NCBI RefSeq assembly: GCF_009764265.1
Contig: NZ_RWIR01000070.1
Coordinates: 1 to 64,000, forward strand
Reading direction: 5' to 3'
Origin: Pseudomonas sp. PB101
GTDB lineage: Bacteria > Pseudomonadota > Gammaproteobacteria > Pseudomonadales > Pseudomonadaceae
Length of the DNA: 64,000 nt
Notes under the pieces: model-generated
Databases searched by the model: none
Told to the model about the DNA's origin: nothing
The model's input: only the letters and a program-made list of their open reading frames with translations
Shown: in pieces, positions 17,479-27,842 of the stretch
Layout of the letters: the number at the start of each line of letters is the position of its first letter
Numbering within the stretch: the stretch's first letter is position 1
Program-made: the position numbers and the translations under genes

Positions 17479-18087
17479 CTAACCAGGAGGATACGCCGAC
17501 ATTGCCTTTTCCACAGCCTCCCGTATCGCATCGGCCCGTTCGCTTTCGCTGCCACGGTTGCCGGTTTCAGCGCTGGAGCTCCATATCGGCTGACCGCTCT
17601 TGGCGTCAAACATGTCCACCTGCACGACCACGACCTGTTCCTGATAGGTACGGATGATCGGCACGGTGGCGTAGCCGCCATATCCAGGGCCGTAGCCGTT
17701 GTAGCCGCCATAACCGCCGCCGTAATAGTCGTCCTGGACCTGGCGCAAGCGGGTTTCCAGGCGCAGGTCGGCGCTGACAAACAGGTCCGCCGGGCGATTG
17801 TCGTGCAACGGCCGCAAGCCGCGCTGGTCCAGCGCATTGCTGACCGCCTCGGCGACCTGCGCCGAGTCCGCCCAGGCGGTGCCCGGTGGCAGATGGCCGT
17901 TGAGCCAGGCCCAACTGCGGTACTGAGCGTAGTCACGGGGCGCTGCCGGGTAGGCGCTGCGGTCAAAGGTGTTGGCGGCCTGCGGTGGCGCCGGTGGCAG
18001 CGGGTTGGACGTGGCGACATAAGGGTTGCTGCCCTGACAAGCCGCCAGGCCCAGGCAGAACAGCAGTACACCCGAATGGTTTTTCAT
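17479..18087 (-). CDS. DUF4136 lipoprotein, copy 2
   Basis: The 202-residue paralogue of the downstream protein has a lipobox (GLAAC, Cys17), a Pro-rich linker, RDYAQYRSWAWLNG, and VVQVDMFDAKSGQPIWSSSAE. Its insert is a longer Gly/Tyr repeat (about 123-142). Shared spacing of AYRSWAW/QYRSWAW, ALDQRGLRP/QLDQRGLRP and the C-terminal ...YPP shows that the pair arose by tandem duplication. It starts 12 bases after the stop of cmoM, so it may also be transcribed from further upstream. Confidence 0.84.
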   Translation of the reverse strand: MKNHSGVLLFCLGLAACQGSNPYVATSNPLPPAPPQAANTFDRSAYPAAPRDYAQYRSWAWLNGHLPPGTAWADSAQVAEAVSNALDQRGLRPLHDNRPADLFVSADLRLETRLRQVQDDYYGGGYGGYNGYGPGYGGYATVPIIRTYQEQVVVVQVDMFDAKSGQPIWSSSAETGNRGSESERADAIREAVEKAMSAYPPG

Positions 18088-18099
18088 TTCGTGCTCCGC

Positions 18100-18849
18100 T
18101 CAGACAGGCCGACAGATCCAGTGCAGGTAACGCCCAAGCCCGGCAAAGCTCGGGTGACGACGATGGGCCAGCTCCATTTCCAGCAGGTCCACCAGTTCGG
18201 CGCGGGCCTGGAATTCCACCGGCATGTAGTCGTGAAAAACCCGCACGCCACTCTGGGTTTCGACCCGCCACAGACCCTCAAGTTGCGCCGCCAGTTCGCG
18301 CGGATCAAGCGGCTGTTGCGGGGTCAGGCTCTGTTTTTCGCCGGCCATGTCGTTCTTGCGCATCTTGCGGAAATGGCCCTTGAGCAAGTTGCGATAAATC
18401 AGCGCGTCGCGGTTGTAGAACGCCAGGGACAACCAGCCGTCCACCCTGGTCAGTTGATGCAGCACCGGCAGGATAGCGTGGGGTTCGGCCAGCCATTCCA
18501 GCACGGCGTGACACAGCACCAGATCGTAGGGTTCGTTGAGCTGCCCGAGCAGTTCCTGCCACGGTGCCTGAATGAACGTGGCGCTCTGCCCGGCTTCGGC
18601 AAAGCGCTGGCGGGCGCCTTCGAGCATCGGTTCGGCCGGCTCGGCGAGGGTCACCTGATGGCCACGCTGGGCCAGCCACAGCGACATATGGCCAAGGCCG
18701 GCACCGATGTCCAGCACGCGCAACGGACGGTCGGGCAAGGTTTCGGCCAGATCGGCCTGCAACACTGCGAGACGGATCGCGCCTTTGGCACCGCCGTAGA
18801 TTTTTTCGGCGAAACGGGTCGCCAGTTGATCGAAATGACGGTCGCTCAT
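18100..18849 (-). CDS. cmoM: tRNA 5-carboxymethoxyuridine methyltransferase CmoM
   Basis: This 249-residue SAM-dependent methyltransferase resembles E. coli CmoM/SmtA along its whole length: DRHFDQLATRFAEKIYGGAKG at the N-terminus, the SAM loop VLDIGAGLGHMS at about 44-55, FHAVLEW-like CHAVLEWLA, and GVRVFHDYMP. CmoM methylates cmo5U34 to mcmo5U34 in tRNAs, which widens wobble decoding. Its start codon overlaps the stop of the upstream pyrophosphohydrolase gene by one base (TGATG). Confidence 0.9.
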   Translation of the reverse strand: MSDRHFDQLATRFAEKIYGGAKGAIRLAVLQADLAETLPDRPLRVLDIGAGLGHMSLWLAQRGHQVTLAEPAEPMLEGARQRFAEAGQSATFIQAPWQELLGQLNEPYDLVLCHAVLEWLAEPHAILPVLHQLTRVDGWLSLAFYNRDALIYRNLLKGHFRKMRKNDMAGEKQSLTPQQPLDPRELAAQLEGLWRVETQSGVRVFHDYMPVEFQARAELVDLLEMELAHRRHPSFAGLGRYLHWICRPV

Positions 18850-19151
18850 CAGCTGAACCTCCGTTCGCTGTCCGCCAGTTTGCTGCGCACCACGGCGTCC
18901 ATGTCCAGGCCCAGTTCACTGCACAACAGCAACAGATAAAGGACGATGTCACCGACTTCCTGTCCGGCGTGGGCGAGTTTGTCGGCCGGTAGCTGGCGCG
19001 ACTGGTCTTCGCTCAGCCACTGGAAAATCTCCACCAGCTCGGACATTTCCACGCTCGCGGCCATGGCCAGGTTTTTCGGGCTGTGAAATTGCCGCCAGTC
19101 ATTGCGGTCACGGATGGCGTGCAGGCGTTCGGTCAGTTCAACAAGGTTCAT
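18849..19151 (-). CDS. MazG-like nucleotide pyrophosphohydrolase
   Basis: The 100-residue all-alpha NTP pyrophosphatase has the metal-binding pairs EMSE (about 34-37) and EVGD (about 66-69), the ExxE...ExxD pattern of the MazG / RS21-C6 family. It probably hydrolyses non-canonical or excess dNTPs to monophosphates. The ATG at 19151 is preceded by AGGAGAG, so the longer frame upstream is not used. It is translationally coupled to cmoM. Confidence 0.88.
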   Translation of the reverse strand: MNLVELTERLHAIRDRNDWRQFHSPKNLAMAASVEMSELVEIFQWLSEDQSRQLPADKLAHAGQEVGDIVLYLLLLCSELGLDMDAVVRSKLADSERRFS

Positions 19152-19315
19152 CGGGCTCTCCTGAAGGCGTATAGCTTCGGGGGGATCACAGATGAAGGCA
19201 AGGGGCAGCGAAAGCAGGCTCCCACAGGTACAGTGCAAGGCTCTATGCTTGTGGGAACTCGGCAGCATGATCGACAGCCCAAGACTCGATTCTCTTAAAT
19301 CAGGACACCCACTTC

Positions 19316-19609
19316 ATGCAGGTAGAAGGTTTTTTCGAATGGCTCGGCCAGGTACTCGGCTCGGTCATCCGCTTCATCGTTGACGGCCTCGGTGGGCTGT
19401 TCAGTCTGTTGAGCAACGCCAGCAGCAATTTTGTCGAGGGCCTGTCCAGGGCACTGGGCATGGACACCTCGGTCGTCAGCATCGTGACCCTGATCCTCGG
19501 GCTGATCCTGCTGTGGTCGGCGATCCGCGCCTTTCTCAATGCATCGTTCATCATGGGGATCATCTGGTTGATGCTGGGGCTTTGGTTGCTCAGCTGGATC
19601 ATTCACTGA
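19316..19609 (+). CDS. Small membrane protein, unknown
   Basis: The protein is 97 residues long. The N-terminal half is amphipathic (FFEWLGQVLGSVIRFIVDGLGG) and the C-terminal half has two hydrophobic helices (about 51-68 and 76-96). I do not recognise the family. An AGGA sequence lies nine bases before the ATG. The codon pattern and a clean stop suggest a real gene. It stands alone, divergent from the mazG-like gene, and is followed by a REP hairpin. Confidence 0.65.
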   Translation: MQVEGFFEWLGQVLGSVIRFIVDGLGGLFSLLSNASSNFVEGLSRALGMDTSVVSIVTLILGLILLWSAIRAFLNASFIMGIIWLMLGLWLLSWIIH

Positions 19610-19623
19610 CACCAGCAATTCCT

Positions 19624-19651
19624 GTGGGAGCCGGCTTGCCGGCTCCTACAT
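19624..19651. repeat. Compact REP hairpin
   Basis: TGTGGGAGCCGG (19624-19635) pairs with CCGGCTCCTACA (19640-19651) with one mismatch and a four-base loop. Two REP halves appear to have lost their spacer. It lies between the small membrane gene and dinF and could end the first transcript, though no T run follows. Confidence 0.7.
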
Positions 19652-19709
19652 TGGAGCGCGGCATATCCGCAATGTGCCGCTACAATGCCCGCTCCCCCAA
19701 GGAGCCCGC

Positions 19710-21059
19710 ATGTCCAACCTGACCGCCGACTGGCGCGACCGCCCTACCCATCGCCGGGTCTGGGCACTCGCCGCGCCGATGATTCTTTCGAACATTTCCG
19801 TACCACTGGTGGCACTGGTCGACAGCACCGTCATCGGCCACCTGCCCCACGCCCATCAACTCGGCGCCGTTGCGGTCGGGGCCAGCCTGTATACCTTCCT
19901 TGCCTGGGCCATGGGCTTTCTGCGCATGGGCTCCACCGGGTTCGCCGCCCAGGCGGCCGGGCGCGGGGATGGCGCGGCCTTGCGGCAGGTTCTGTTGCAA
20001 GGCCTGTTGCTCGCCTTCGGCCTGGCCGTGGTGTTGGGGGCGGTGGGCGTGCCGTTGAGCGGGGTGGCGCTGCACTTCATGCAACCCTCGGCGGAGCTCG
20101 GTCAGTTGACCCGCGAGTTCTTCCATATCCGCCTGTTTGGCCTGCCCGCCGCGCTGGCCAGTTATGCACTGGTCGGCTGGTTCCTCGGCACCCAGAATGC
20201 CCGGGCGCCGCTGGCGATTCTGCTGAGCACCAACCTGGTCAACATTGCCCTCAACCTGTGGTTCGTCCTCGGCCTGGAATGGGGCGTGGCGGGGGCTGCC
20301 CGGGCCTCGGTGATTGCCGAATGGACCGGTGCGCTGATCGGTTTGCTGATGACCCGCAAAGCCCTGCGCGCCTACCCCGGGCATATCGCCTGGGCGGCAT
20401 TGGCGCTGTGGCAGAGTTGGCGACCATTGCTGGCGGTCAACCGCGACATTTTCATCCGCAGCCTGGCGCTGCAATCGGTGTTTTTCCTGATCACGGTGCA
20501 AGGCGCACGGCTGGGCGATGCCACGGTCGCGGCCAATGCCCTGTTGCTCAATGGTTTGCTGCTGACCGCCCACGCCCTCGATGGCCTGGCCCACGCCGTC
20601 GAAGCGCTGTGCGGGCATGCCCTCGGCGCCCGCGACCGCGATGCGCTGCGCCGTTCATTGGTGGTGGCGGGTGGCTGGTCGTTGCTGGCGAGCCTGGGCT
20701 TTGCCGTGCTGTTCCTGTTCGCCGGGCATCTGTTCATCGAGATGCAGACCGACATTCAAAGTGTGCGCGACACCGCGTTCATCTACCTGCCCTACCTCGC
20801 CGTACTGCCGCTGATTGCCGTCTGGAGTTACCTGCTCGACGGCCTGTTCATCGGCGCCACCCGCGCCAGGGAAATGCGCAACGGCATGCTGCTGACCGTG
20901 GCGCTGGTGCTGCCTTTCGGCTGGGCATTGCAAGGCCTGGGCAACCATGGCCTGTGGACAACCTTTCTGTTGTTCATGCTGCTACGCAGTCTGACCCTCG
21001 GCGTGATCGCCTGGCGCCTGCGCCGTAACGATGGCTGGTTTGCCGGCAGCACTCACTGA
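19710..21059 (+). CDS. dinF: MATE-family exporter, DinF type
   Basis: The 449-residue, twelve-helix membrane protein matches DinF of the MATE family: RVWALAAPMILSNISVPLVALVDSTVIGHL at the N-terminus and FLRMGSTGFAAQAAGRGD. DinF exporters use an ion gradient to expel toxic organic compounds or bile-acid-like molecules; the E. coli gene is SOS-induced with lexA. Here lexA is not adjacent and I see no obvious LexA box upstream. The ATG at 19710 has an AAGGAG site. It is convergent with the DUF4123 gene, with an 11-base gap. Confidence 0.85.
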   Translation: MSNLTADWRDRPTHRRVWALAAPMILSNISVPLVALVDSTVIGHLPHAHQLGAVAVGASLYTFLAWAMGFLRMGSTGFAAQAAGRGDGAALRQVLLQGLLLAFGLAVVLGAVGVPLSGVALHFMQPSAELGQLTREFFHIRLFGLPAALASYALVGWFLGTQNARAPLAILLSTNLVNIALNLWFVLGLEWGVAGAARASVIAEWTGALIGLLMTRKALRAYPGHIAWAALALWQSWRPLLAVNRDIFIRSLALQSVFFLITVQGARLGDATVAANALLLNGLLLTAHALDGLAHAVEALCGHALGARDRDALRRSLVVAGGWSLLASLGFAVLFLFAGHLFIEMQTDIQSVRDTAFIYLPYLAVLPLIAVWSYLLDGLFIGATRAREMRNGMLLTVALVLPFGWALQGLGNHGLWTTFLLFMLLRSLTLGVIAWRLRRNDGWFAGSTH

Positions 21060-21070
21060 TCGGATCGACC

Positions 21071-21871
21071 TCATGACCAGGGTCGGTTGTTTTGCCACAG
21101 GTGACGCAAATTCTCGAGGCGTTCCTGTTGAGTCCTGCCCGGCAATGGCTGCATGGGCACGGCATCGGGGTACTGCAAGCGCAACCATATCCAGCCATCT
21201 AGCACCGGCCGTTCGCTGAACCCCAACGCCAGTCCTTCCTGCACATGGGCCCACAGGCGGGAGAAATCGGCACCGGTGGATCGGTTCCAGCGCCAGGCAT
21301 GCTGTTCGAGCAGACAGGTTTGCAGTTTTTCCCGTTGCCCGGCGCTGAGGCTCTCCTCGACCGCCAGCGGCCTGACCGCCAGCCGAGGGTTGGACAAGCG
21401 TTGCCAGCCCTCGCTTCCCGTTGCGCGATCCGCCCAACTGCCGCCGAACCAGCGCAACTGATGGATAGGCCCCAGCCAGCGACTCAGTTCAGCGGCATCG
21501 CAAGCATCGAAAAAATAGCTCGCCGTGATCGGGTTGTAGTAGCTCAAAAGGGCCCGGTGCAGACCCAGCGTGACCGTGAGCATGCGCCGCAAATGCGCCA
21601 GCAACGACGCAACGCCGACCTCGCCGACCATCAGCAATCCGGGCCAGCGTTGTCCGTCGACGCGGCATAAATCGAGCAGTGCCGGGCAAGTGCGCAGGTC
21701 GACCAGGAGCGGTCCCTGCTCATGCAGCGCATGCCACTCCGTACCCTCGAACAATCCGGTGCAACGGGCCTGGGTAAACATCTGCCGAAATGCGACACCC
21801 GCCTGCGGCGTGCCCGGCACATCCAGCAACAGCCACTGCGGGGGTGCCTCGGGCGTGCGTGTGACGATCAT
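21071..21871 (-). CDS. DUF4123 protein, type VI secretion adaptor
   Basis: The protein is 266 residues long. The first about 120 residues match DUF4123 (QWLLLDVPG, SYYNPITASYFFDACD further on), the domain of the Tap-1/TEC adaptors that load effectors onto VgrG spikes. I chose the ATG at 21871, which overlaps the vgrG stop (ATGA). Such genes normally sit between vgrG and the effector gene. Here no effector follows: the next gene, dinF, is convergent after 11 bases. The cargo may be encoded elsewhere, or this is a remnant. Confidence 0.8.
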   Translation of the reverse strand: MIVTRTPEAPPQWLLLDVPGTPQAGVAFRQMFTQARCTGLFEGTEWHALHEQGPLLVDLRTCPALLDLCRVDGQRWPGLLMVGEVGVASLLAHLRRMLTVTLGLHRALLSYYNPITASYFFDACDAAELSRWLGPIHQLRWFGGSWADRATGSEGWQRLSNPRLAVRPLAVEESLSAGQREKLQTCLLEQHAWRWNRSTGADFSRLWAHVQEGLALGFSERPVLDGWIWLRLQYPDAVPMQPLPGRTQQERLENLRHLWQNNRPWS

Positions 21872-23178
21872 GCTCCAGCGCTCTGGCCGAGCTGCGTCGC
21901 CAGACGACAGGTGCACAACGCCTGTGCGCAATGGTTGAAGCTGCCGCCGCCGGGCAACAGGCACAACATCAGCAATGGCTCTGCCGAGCGCAACCATTGC
22001 TCGAGGCCTTCATCATGGCTGCACAAATCCGTGGGTGCATCGGTATCCGTCACCTCGATCGTTGCTGGCGCATGCAGCACCCCGGTTATCTGCGGCCGGT
22101 CGGGGTCGCCTTCGACAAAACTCACGACCAGCTCGGTTCCTGCAAGCAATGGCGAGAACGTCTCGGCCTGCAACGGCCCGGCCAATGGCAACCAACAGTG
22201 GCTGGGTGCCGCCCCTTCGCCCTGATAAAGCCAGTCGAACTGCACGGGTACCGGTCGTGTCGGGTCGGGGCCTGGTTCCGCGACTTCGACCACCCACGCC
22301 CGTTGCAGGCTGTGCATCTGTGGCTTGACCGTCGCACGGGGCGGCTCGAAAGTTGCCGGCCATTGCAGGGCACGGGCCTGATTGTGGTACGTATCCTGGC
22401 TGCCCCAATGCTCAACGCGGGTCAACAGCCAGAGGCGATTGCAATCGCTCACCGGATGCCCGGACAACGGCATCAGCCGGCCGCTGCGCAATGACCCAAG
22501 GTCTGTCCGGCAATCGGCACACTGCGCCGCTGTCACAGCACTGCGCTGTCGTTCGAACTGCCGTACCGCCGGCCGACCGCCCTCGCTGCGGAAAACTGCC
22601 GGTTCGCCGGCTGGAAAGCGCTGCTGATCATCCCCAAACACCACACAGTGCCCGCGGGCCCGGTGTTCGAAGTAGTAGTGAAGGCGTTCCTGGGCGCACA
22701 GTCGCTGGAGAAATTGCAGGTCTGACTCTCGATATTGCGTGCAGAAATCCTGGGGCGGGTAGTCACCGCTCAGCTCCAGGCGTCGATCCTTGCCGACAAT
22801 GCCGTGCTCCTTGAGCACCTGGTCGATAATTTGCGGCACTGAACGGGCGCTGAAGATTCGCTGGCTGAAGCGCTGGTCCAGGCACGCCAGTCTTGGCCCC
22901 AGGCGCACCTGGCAGAGTCGGGGTCCCGAGGCATGATCACGCTGGACGAGTTCCTGCAATTGTCCATGCACCGAGCTTGCGGCTGGCCCGAAATGCAATG
23001 AGGCCGGGCGGTACAACAAGCTGGCAAGGTCAAGCACCGGGTCATCGATCAGCAGTTCCAGATCGAACACGAAGGGCTCGCTGATGGCTTCTCTACCGGT
23101 AAAGGCCAGGACCTCGAAGGAGTCGGGCAAACCTGCAACATCCAGACGAAATGACGGTTCGCTGACTGGATTGAACAT
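21868..23178 (-). CDS. vgrG: Short VgrG spike protein of type VI secretion
   Basis: The 436-residue protein has the VgrG gp27-like part (FEVLAFTGREAISEPFVFDLEL; YRESDLQFLQRLCAQERLHYYFEH at about 150-175) and a reduced gp5-like OB fold (VPVQFDWLYQGEG ... GTELVVSFVEGDPDRPQITGVLH, about 315-375). Typical VgrGs have 600 or more residues; this one lacks the long C-terminal beta-needle and ends in a Cys-rich tail (about 388-432). It forms a two-gene unit with the DUF4123 adaptor. No other type VI gene lies in the window, so it would rely on a machine encoded elsewhere. Confidence 0.82.
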   Translation of the reverse strand: MFNPVSEPSFRLDVAGLPDSFEVLAFTGREAISEPFVFDLELLIDDPVLDLASLLYRPASLHFGPAASSVHGQLQELVQRDHASGPRLCQVRLGPRLACLDQRFSQRIFSARSVPQIIDQVLKEHGIVGKDRRLELSGDYPPQDFCTQYRESDLQFLQRLCAQERLHYYFEHRARGHCVVFGDDQQRFPAGEPAVFRSEGGRPAVRQFERQRSAVTAAQCADCRTDLGSLRSGRLMPLSGHPVSDCNRLWLLTRVEHWGSQDTYHNQARALQWPATFEPPRATVKPQMHSLQRAWVVEVAEPGPDPTRPVPVQFDWLYQGEGAAPSHCWLPLAGPLQAETFSPLLAGTELVVSFVEGDPDRPQITGVLHAPATIEVTDTDAPTDLCSHDEGLEQWLRSAEPLLMLCLLPGGGSFNHCAQALCTCRLATQLGQSAGA

Positions 23179-23351
23179 CGGCGTTTCTCTACAGGAGGGG
23201 CGGCCGGGGATTCTCGCCGAGAGACATGACCGAGTAGAGTGCCGAAAGACAAATTAGGAAATGACCTACGCGAAAAGAAGACCAAATACTGTGGTTAGTC
23301 GAGAACGCGGGAAATTTCGCTTGGAGTAGGAGAATCGCCGCACCAGGTCAT

Positions 23352-23384
23352 CTGAAAATTCCGCGGCAAACGGTAAATTTTCAG
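23352..23384 (-). terminator. Inverted repeat downstream of speA
   Basis: CTGAAAATT (23352-23360) pairs perfectly with AATTTTCAG (23376-23384), with a GC-rich centre. It lies 27 bases after the speA stop and could end that transcript, although no clear T run follows. The rest of the 232-base gap (23179-23410) should hold the vgrG promoter; I see no strong -35/-10 pair. Confidence 0.4.
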
Positions 23385-23410
23385 ACAACCTGATGAGCGT
23401 GACGCTTACC

Positions 23411-25324
<1,914 letters not shown>

Positions 25325-25458
25325 CGAAGTCCCCTATAAAGAAGTCATAGTGCGTCGCCTGGGTTCAGGCCGGCGCAGTCTAAAGAATGAAAATGACGGT
25401 TCGTCAACGAGGCAATAGACCCCGTCGACCGCAACGAGTTTAGAAACCGGTCATGAAC

Positions 25459-25542
25459 AGGCTCTGTGAAAACCATGTGGGCGACGCCAGGCCTGAATGC
25501 CATCAGGACCGGATCAAGCCGAGGGTGGTTTTCACAGAGGCT
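25459..25542. repeat. MITE-like inverted-repeat element
   Basis: AGGCTCTGTGAAAACCA (25459-25475) and the inverse of TGGTTTTCACAGAGGCT (25526-25542) are 17-base terminal inverted repeats with one mismatch. They enclose 50 bases without coding content, giving an element of 84 bases. It lies between the SUI1 gene, which ends at 25544, and speA. It may be a non-autonomous transposon relic or act as a strong hairpin terminator for the SUI1 gene. I could not define target-site duplications. Confidence 0.5.
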
Positions 25543-25543
25543 G

Positions 25544-25915
25544 CTAGCCGCCGGACTTCTTCGCTTTGAAACCGGACTTGATCAGTTCTGCCAAGAGTAG
25601 CTCGACATGATCGCCCTGGATCTCGATGACACCGTCTTTCAGCGCCCCACCGGTACCGCAACGTTTTTTCAACGTCGTGGCCAGTTCCCTGAGCGCGTCT
25701 TCAGCCAATGGCACGCCGGTGATGGTGGTCACCGTCTTGCCGCCACGGCCCTTGCTTTCACGACGCACGCGCGCGATGCCGTCGCCAGCCGGGATAACGG
25801 TCTGTTTGCAGATGCAGGCGTCCACCGGTTTACTGCATTCCGGGCAATGACGACCTGCGTCGGTGGAAAATACCAGGCCGCCCAGGGCGGCGAAGGATGC
25901 GGCTTTTTTGGCCAC
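25544..25915 (-). CDS. yciH: SUI1/YciH family translation factor
   Basis: The 123-residue protein belongs to the YciH/SUI1 family, the bacterial relatives of eIF1. It has an N-terminal zinc-ribbon-like CPECSKPVDACIC (about 26-38) and a SUI1 domain at about 50-120 with KGRGGKTVTTITGVPL and KKRCGTGGALKDG. The likely start is GTG at 25915, preceded by AGAGGA; a start 39 bases upstream gives an uncharacteristic leader. E. coli YciH weakly affects start-codon choice; the role here is inferred from family. Confidence 0.87.
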   Translation of the reverse strand: MAKKAASFAALGGLVFSTDAGRHCPECSKPVDACICKQTVIPAGDGIARVRRESKGRGGKTVTTITGVPLAEDALRELATTLKKRCGTGGALKDGVIEIQGDHVELLLAELIKSGFKAKKSGG

Positions 25916-26028
25916 CGGCAATCCTCTTCGGAGGACAAAGACTGGTCGCAGCACTTGACAAGGCTATCGACCGCGAAGCCCCACTCAGGCAGGGGCAGCG
26001 CTACTGAAACGGTACAACATTCACTTCA

Positions 26029-26130
26029 CTGTAGGAGCGAGCTTGCTCGCGATGAGCTCAAAGGCGACGCGTTCATTCTGGATGCCCGCGTTATCGTTGA
26101 CGTCCATCGCGAGCAAGCTCGCTCCTACAG
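26029..26130. repeat. REP doublet (REPIN), GCGAGC core
   Basis: Inverted REPs CTGTAGGAGCGAGCTTGCTC and its partner at 26106-26130 enclose a spacer that is clearly related to the one at 16684-16741. The palindrome core differs between the two doublets (GCGAGC here, GCCGGC there), but both halves of each doublet agree. The rest of the gap to 26213 contains nothing I recognise. Confidence 0.85.
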
Positions 26131-26213
26131 ATGAAGCAATACCGGTTCAGTTTGAAAAGGTCGCGCAGTGTAACGGCAAAAACGCTGATTGCTAAGAGCC
26201 AATCAGCGCCAAT

Positions 26214-26771
26214 TTATAGCTGTTTTGCGACGTTGCCTTGTTGAGCCTTCAGATAGCGCTTCAACGCCGCCAGCGAGTCCGGGCAATAAGGCTTTTGCCC
26301 GATTTCCAGCATGACCTGATCGATGGGGATAAAGCGCGCTTCAAGCACCTCTTCCGGTTGCAGGATCAACGGGCCGTCCCACACCGCCGAGAACGCCGAG
26401 CACCACAGGCGATTGCCGGTGTCCTCGAAGAAAAAGTGGTCATGGGCGGTCAGTTCCACGCCGCTCACACCCAGCTCTTCCTCCAGCTCCCGGGCTGCCG
26501 ATTCGGCATAGGTTTCAGTGGCGAGCACCATGCCGCCCGCCGCCACGTCCCAGTAGCCGGGATAGATTGCCTTGCTCAGGGTGCGGCGATGCACGCACAA
26601 CTCGCCAGCGGAATTGAACAACATGATGTAGGTGCCGCGCCCGATCAGCCCGCGCTCGCGCAAGTCGGAACGGACCAGGGCACCGAGCAGGTTGTCGTGC
26701 TCGTCGACCCAGGCGATCTGTTCGGCATCGGAAGCTGCGCGGTGCGCGGCTTCCCTGGTGTTATCGACCAT
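26214..26771 (-). CDS. NUDIX hydrolase, YfcD-like
   Basis: The 185-residue protein has a complete Nudix box, GGMVLATETYAESAARELEEELGV (described by its Gly, Glu and REL-EE-LG positions at about 100-122), so it should hydrolyse a nucleoside-diphosphate-linked substrate with Mg2+. The N-terminal segment WVDEHDNLLGALVRSDLRERGLIGRGTYI is typical of the isopentenyl-diphosphate-isomerase-like/YfcD subgroup. The substrate is unknown. It follows the DUF2333 gene after three bases and is co-transcribed with it. Confidence 0.88.
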   Translation of the reverse strand: MVDNTREAAHRAASDAEQIAWVDEHDNLLGALVRSDLRERGLIGRGTYIMLFNSAGELCVHRRTLSKAIYPGYWDVAAGGMVLATETYAESAARELEEELGVSGVELTAHDHFFFEDTGNRLWCSAFSAVWDGPLILQPEEVLEARFIPIDQVMLEIGQKPYCPDSLAALKRYLKAQQGNVAKQL

Positions 26772-26774
26772 GAC

Positions 26775-27842
26775 TCAGCCCTGATTGAGCAGTTGACGCA
26801 AATCGATCACCGCCGCGTTGGCCCGGGAAATGTAGTTGGCCATGACCAGCGAGTGGTTGGCCAGCACGCCGAAGCCGCTGCCGTTGAGGATCATCGGGCT
26901 CCACACCGGCTCCTGCGACGCTTCCAGTTCACGAATGATCTGGCGCACGCTGACCGTGGCGTTCTTCTTGGCCAGCACGTCGGCGAAGTCGACTTCGATG
27001 GCGCGCAGCAAATGCGACAAGGCCCAGGCCTGGCCACGAGCTTCGTAGAACACGTTGTCGATCTGCATCCACGGGGTCTCGACGATTTCCTCATCAACCT
27101 GCGGTGCCACACCCGGCGTCACCACCTCGGTCTTCAGCGCAGTGTTGAGCTTGACCCGGCCCACACTGGCCGACAGCCGTTGCGACAGCGAACCCAGACG
27201 GGTGCCGACATCCCCCAGCCAGTTGTTCAGGTTGTCGGCGCGGGCATAGAACAGCGCGCTTTTCTGGTTCGGATCGGACAGGCGCGCCTGATAGCGGCTC
27301 AGGGAATTGATGCCTTCCTGGTACTCGGACTCGCTGGATGGCAGCACCCAGCTTTTGTTGTCGAAGTTGAAACGCGGCTCGGCCTTGGCCAGGTCGGCGT
27401 CTTCGGCGGACTGCGACTGCGAACGGGCGAAGTCTTTACGCAATGCCCGGCTCAGGTCGCGGACCTGCACCAGCACGCCGTATTCCCAGCTCGGCATGTT
27501 GTCCATCCACAGGCCTGGCGGGAACCGGTCGTTGGAAATATAGCCGCCCGGCTTGGTCAGCAAAGTGCCGGCGACAGTCTTGAGGGTTTCCACCGTGGTG
27601 TAGCCGACGACCATCTGCCTGCCTTCTTTCTCGGCCGCCAGTTGTGCGGTTTGCTGGACCGGGAACAGCGCCGGCTCCTGGCTCCAGTACCAGCCCAGGA
27701 CACTCGCCACCAACAGGTAGATGCCCAGCAGAGTGGCCAGCGCCCGGCTGAACAGCAGGCCGCCCAAATAACTGCGGGTCTCCGACTTGGGTTCAGCGGC
27801 ACGTTCAGGCGCACTGCCTGTGCGGTTCTTCCAGTCCAGCAT
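26775..27842 (-). CDS. DUF2333 family inner-membrane protein
   Basis: The 355-residue protein has one membrane helix at about 34-53 and a large periplasmic domain that I recognise as DUF2333, found next to gcbA in pseudomonads. Features include GGYISNDRFPPGLWMDNMPSWEYG-like residues at about 100-122 and a helical C-terminus. The function is unknown. It is the first gene of a leftward pair with the NUDIX gene. Confidence 0.85.
   Translation of the reverse strand: MLDWKNRTGSAPERAAEPKSETRSYLGGLLFSRALATLLGIYLLVASVLGWYWSQEPALFPVQQTAQLAAEKEGRQMVVGYTTVETLKTVAGTLLTKPGGYISNDRFPPGLWMDNMPSWEYGVLVQVRDLSRALRKDFARSQSQSAEDADLAKAEPRFNFDNKSWVLPSSESEYQEGINSLSRYQARLSDPNQKSALFYARADNLNNWLGDVGTRLGSLSQRLSASVGRVKLNTALKTEVVTPGVAPQVDEEIVETPWMQIDNVFYEARGQAWALSHLLRAIEVDFADVLAKKNATVSVRQIIRELEASQEPVWSPMILNGSGFGVLANHSLVMANYISRANAAVIDLRQLLNQG

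Noticed and set aside
21071..23178. A full type VI secretion cluster
   Set aside because: Only VgrG and the DUF4123 adaptor are present; no sheath, baseplate or ClpV genes occur in the window.
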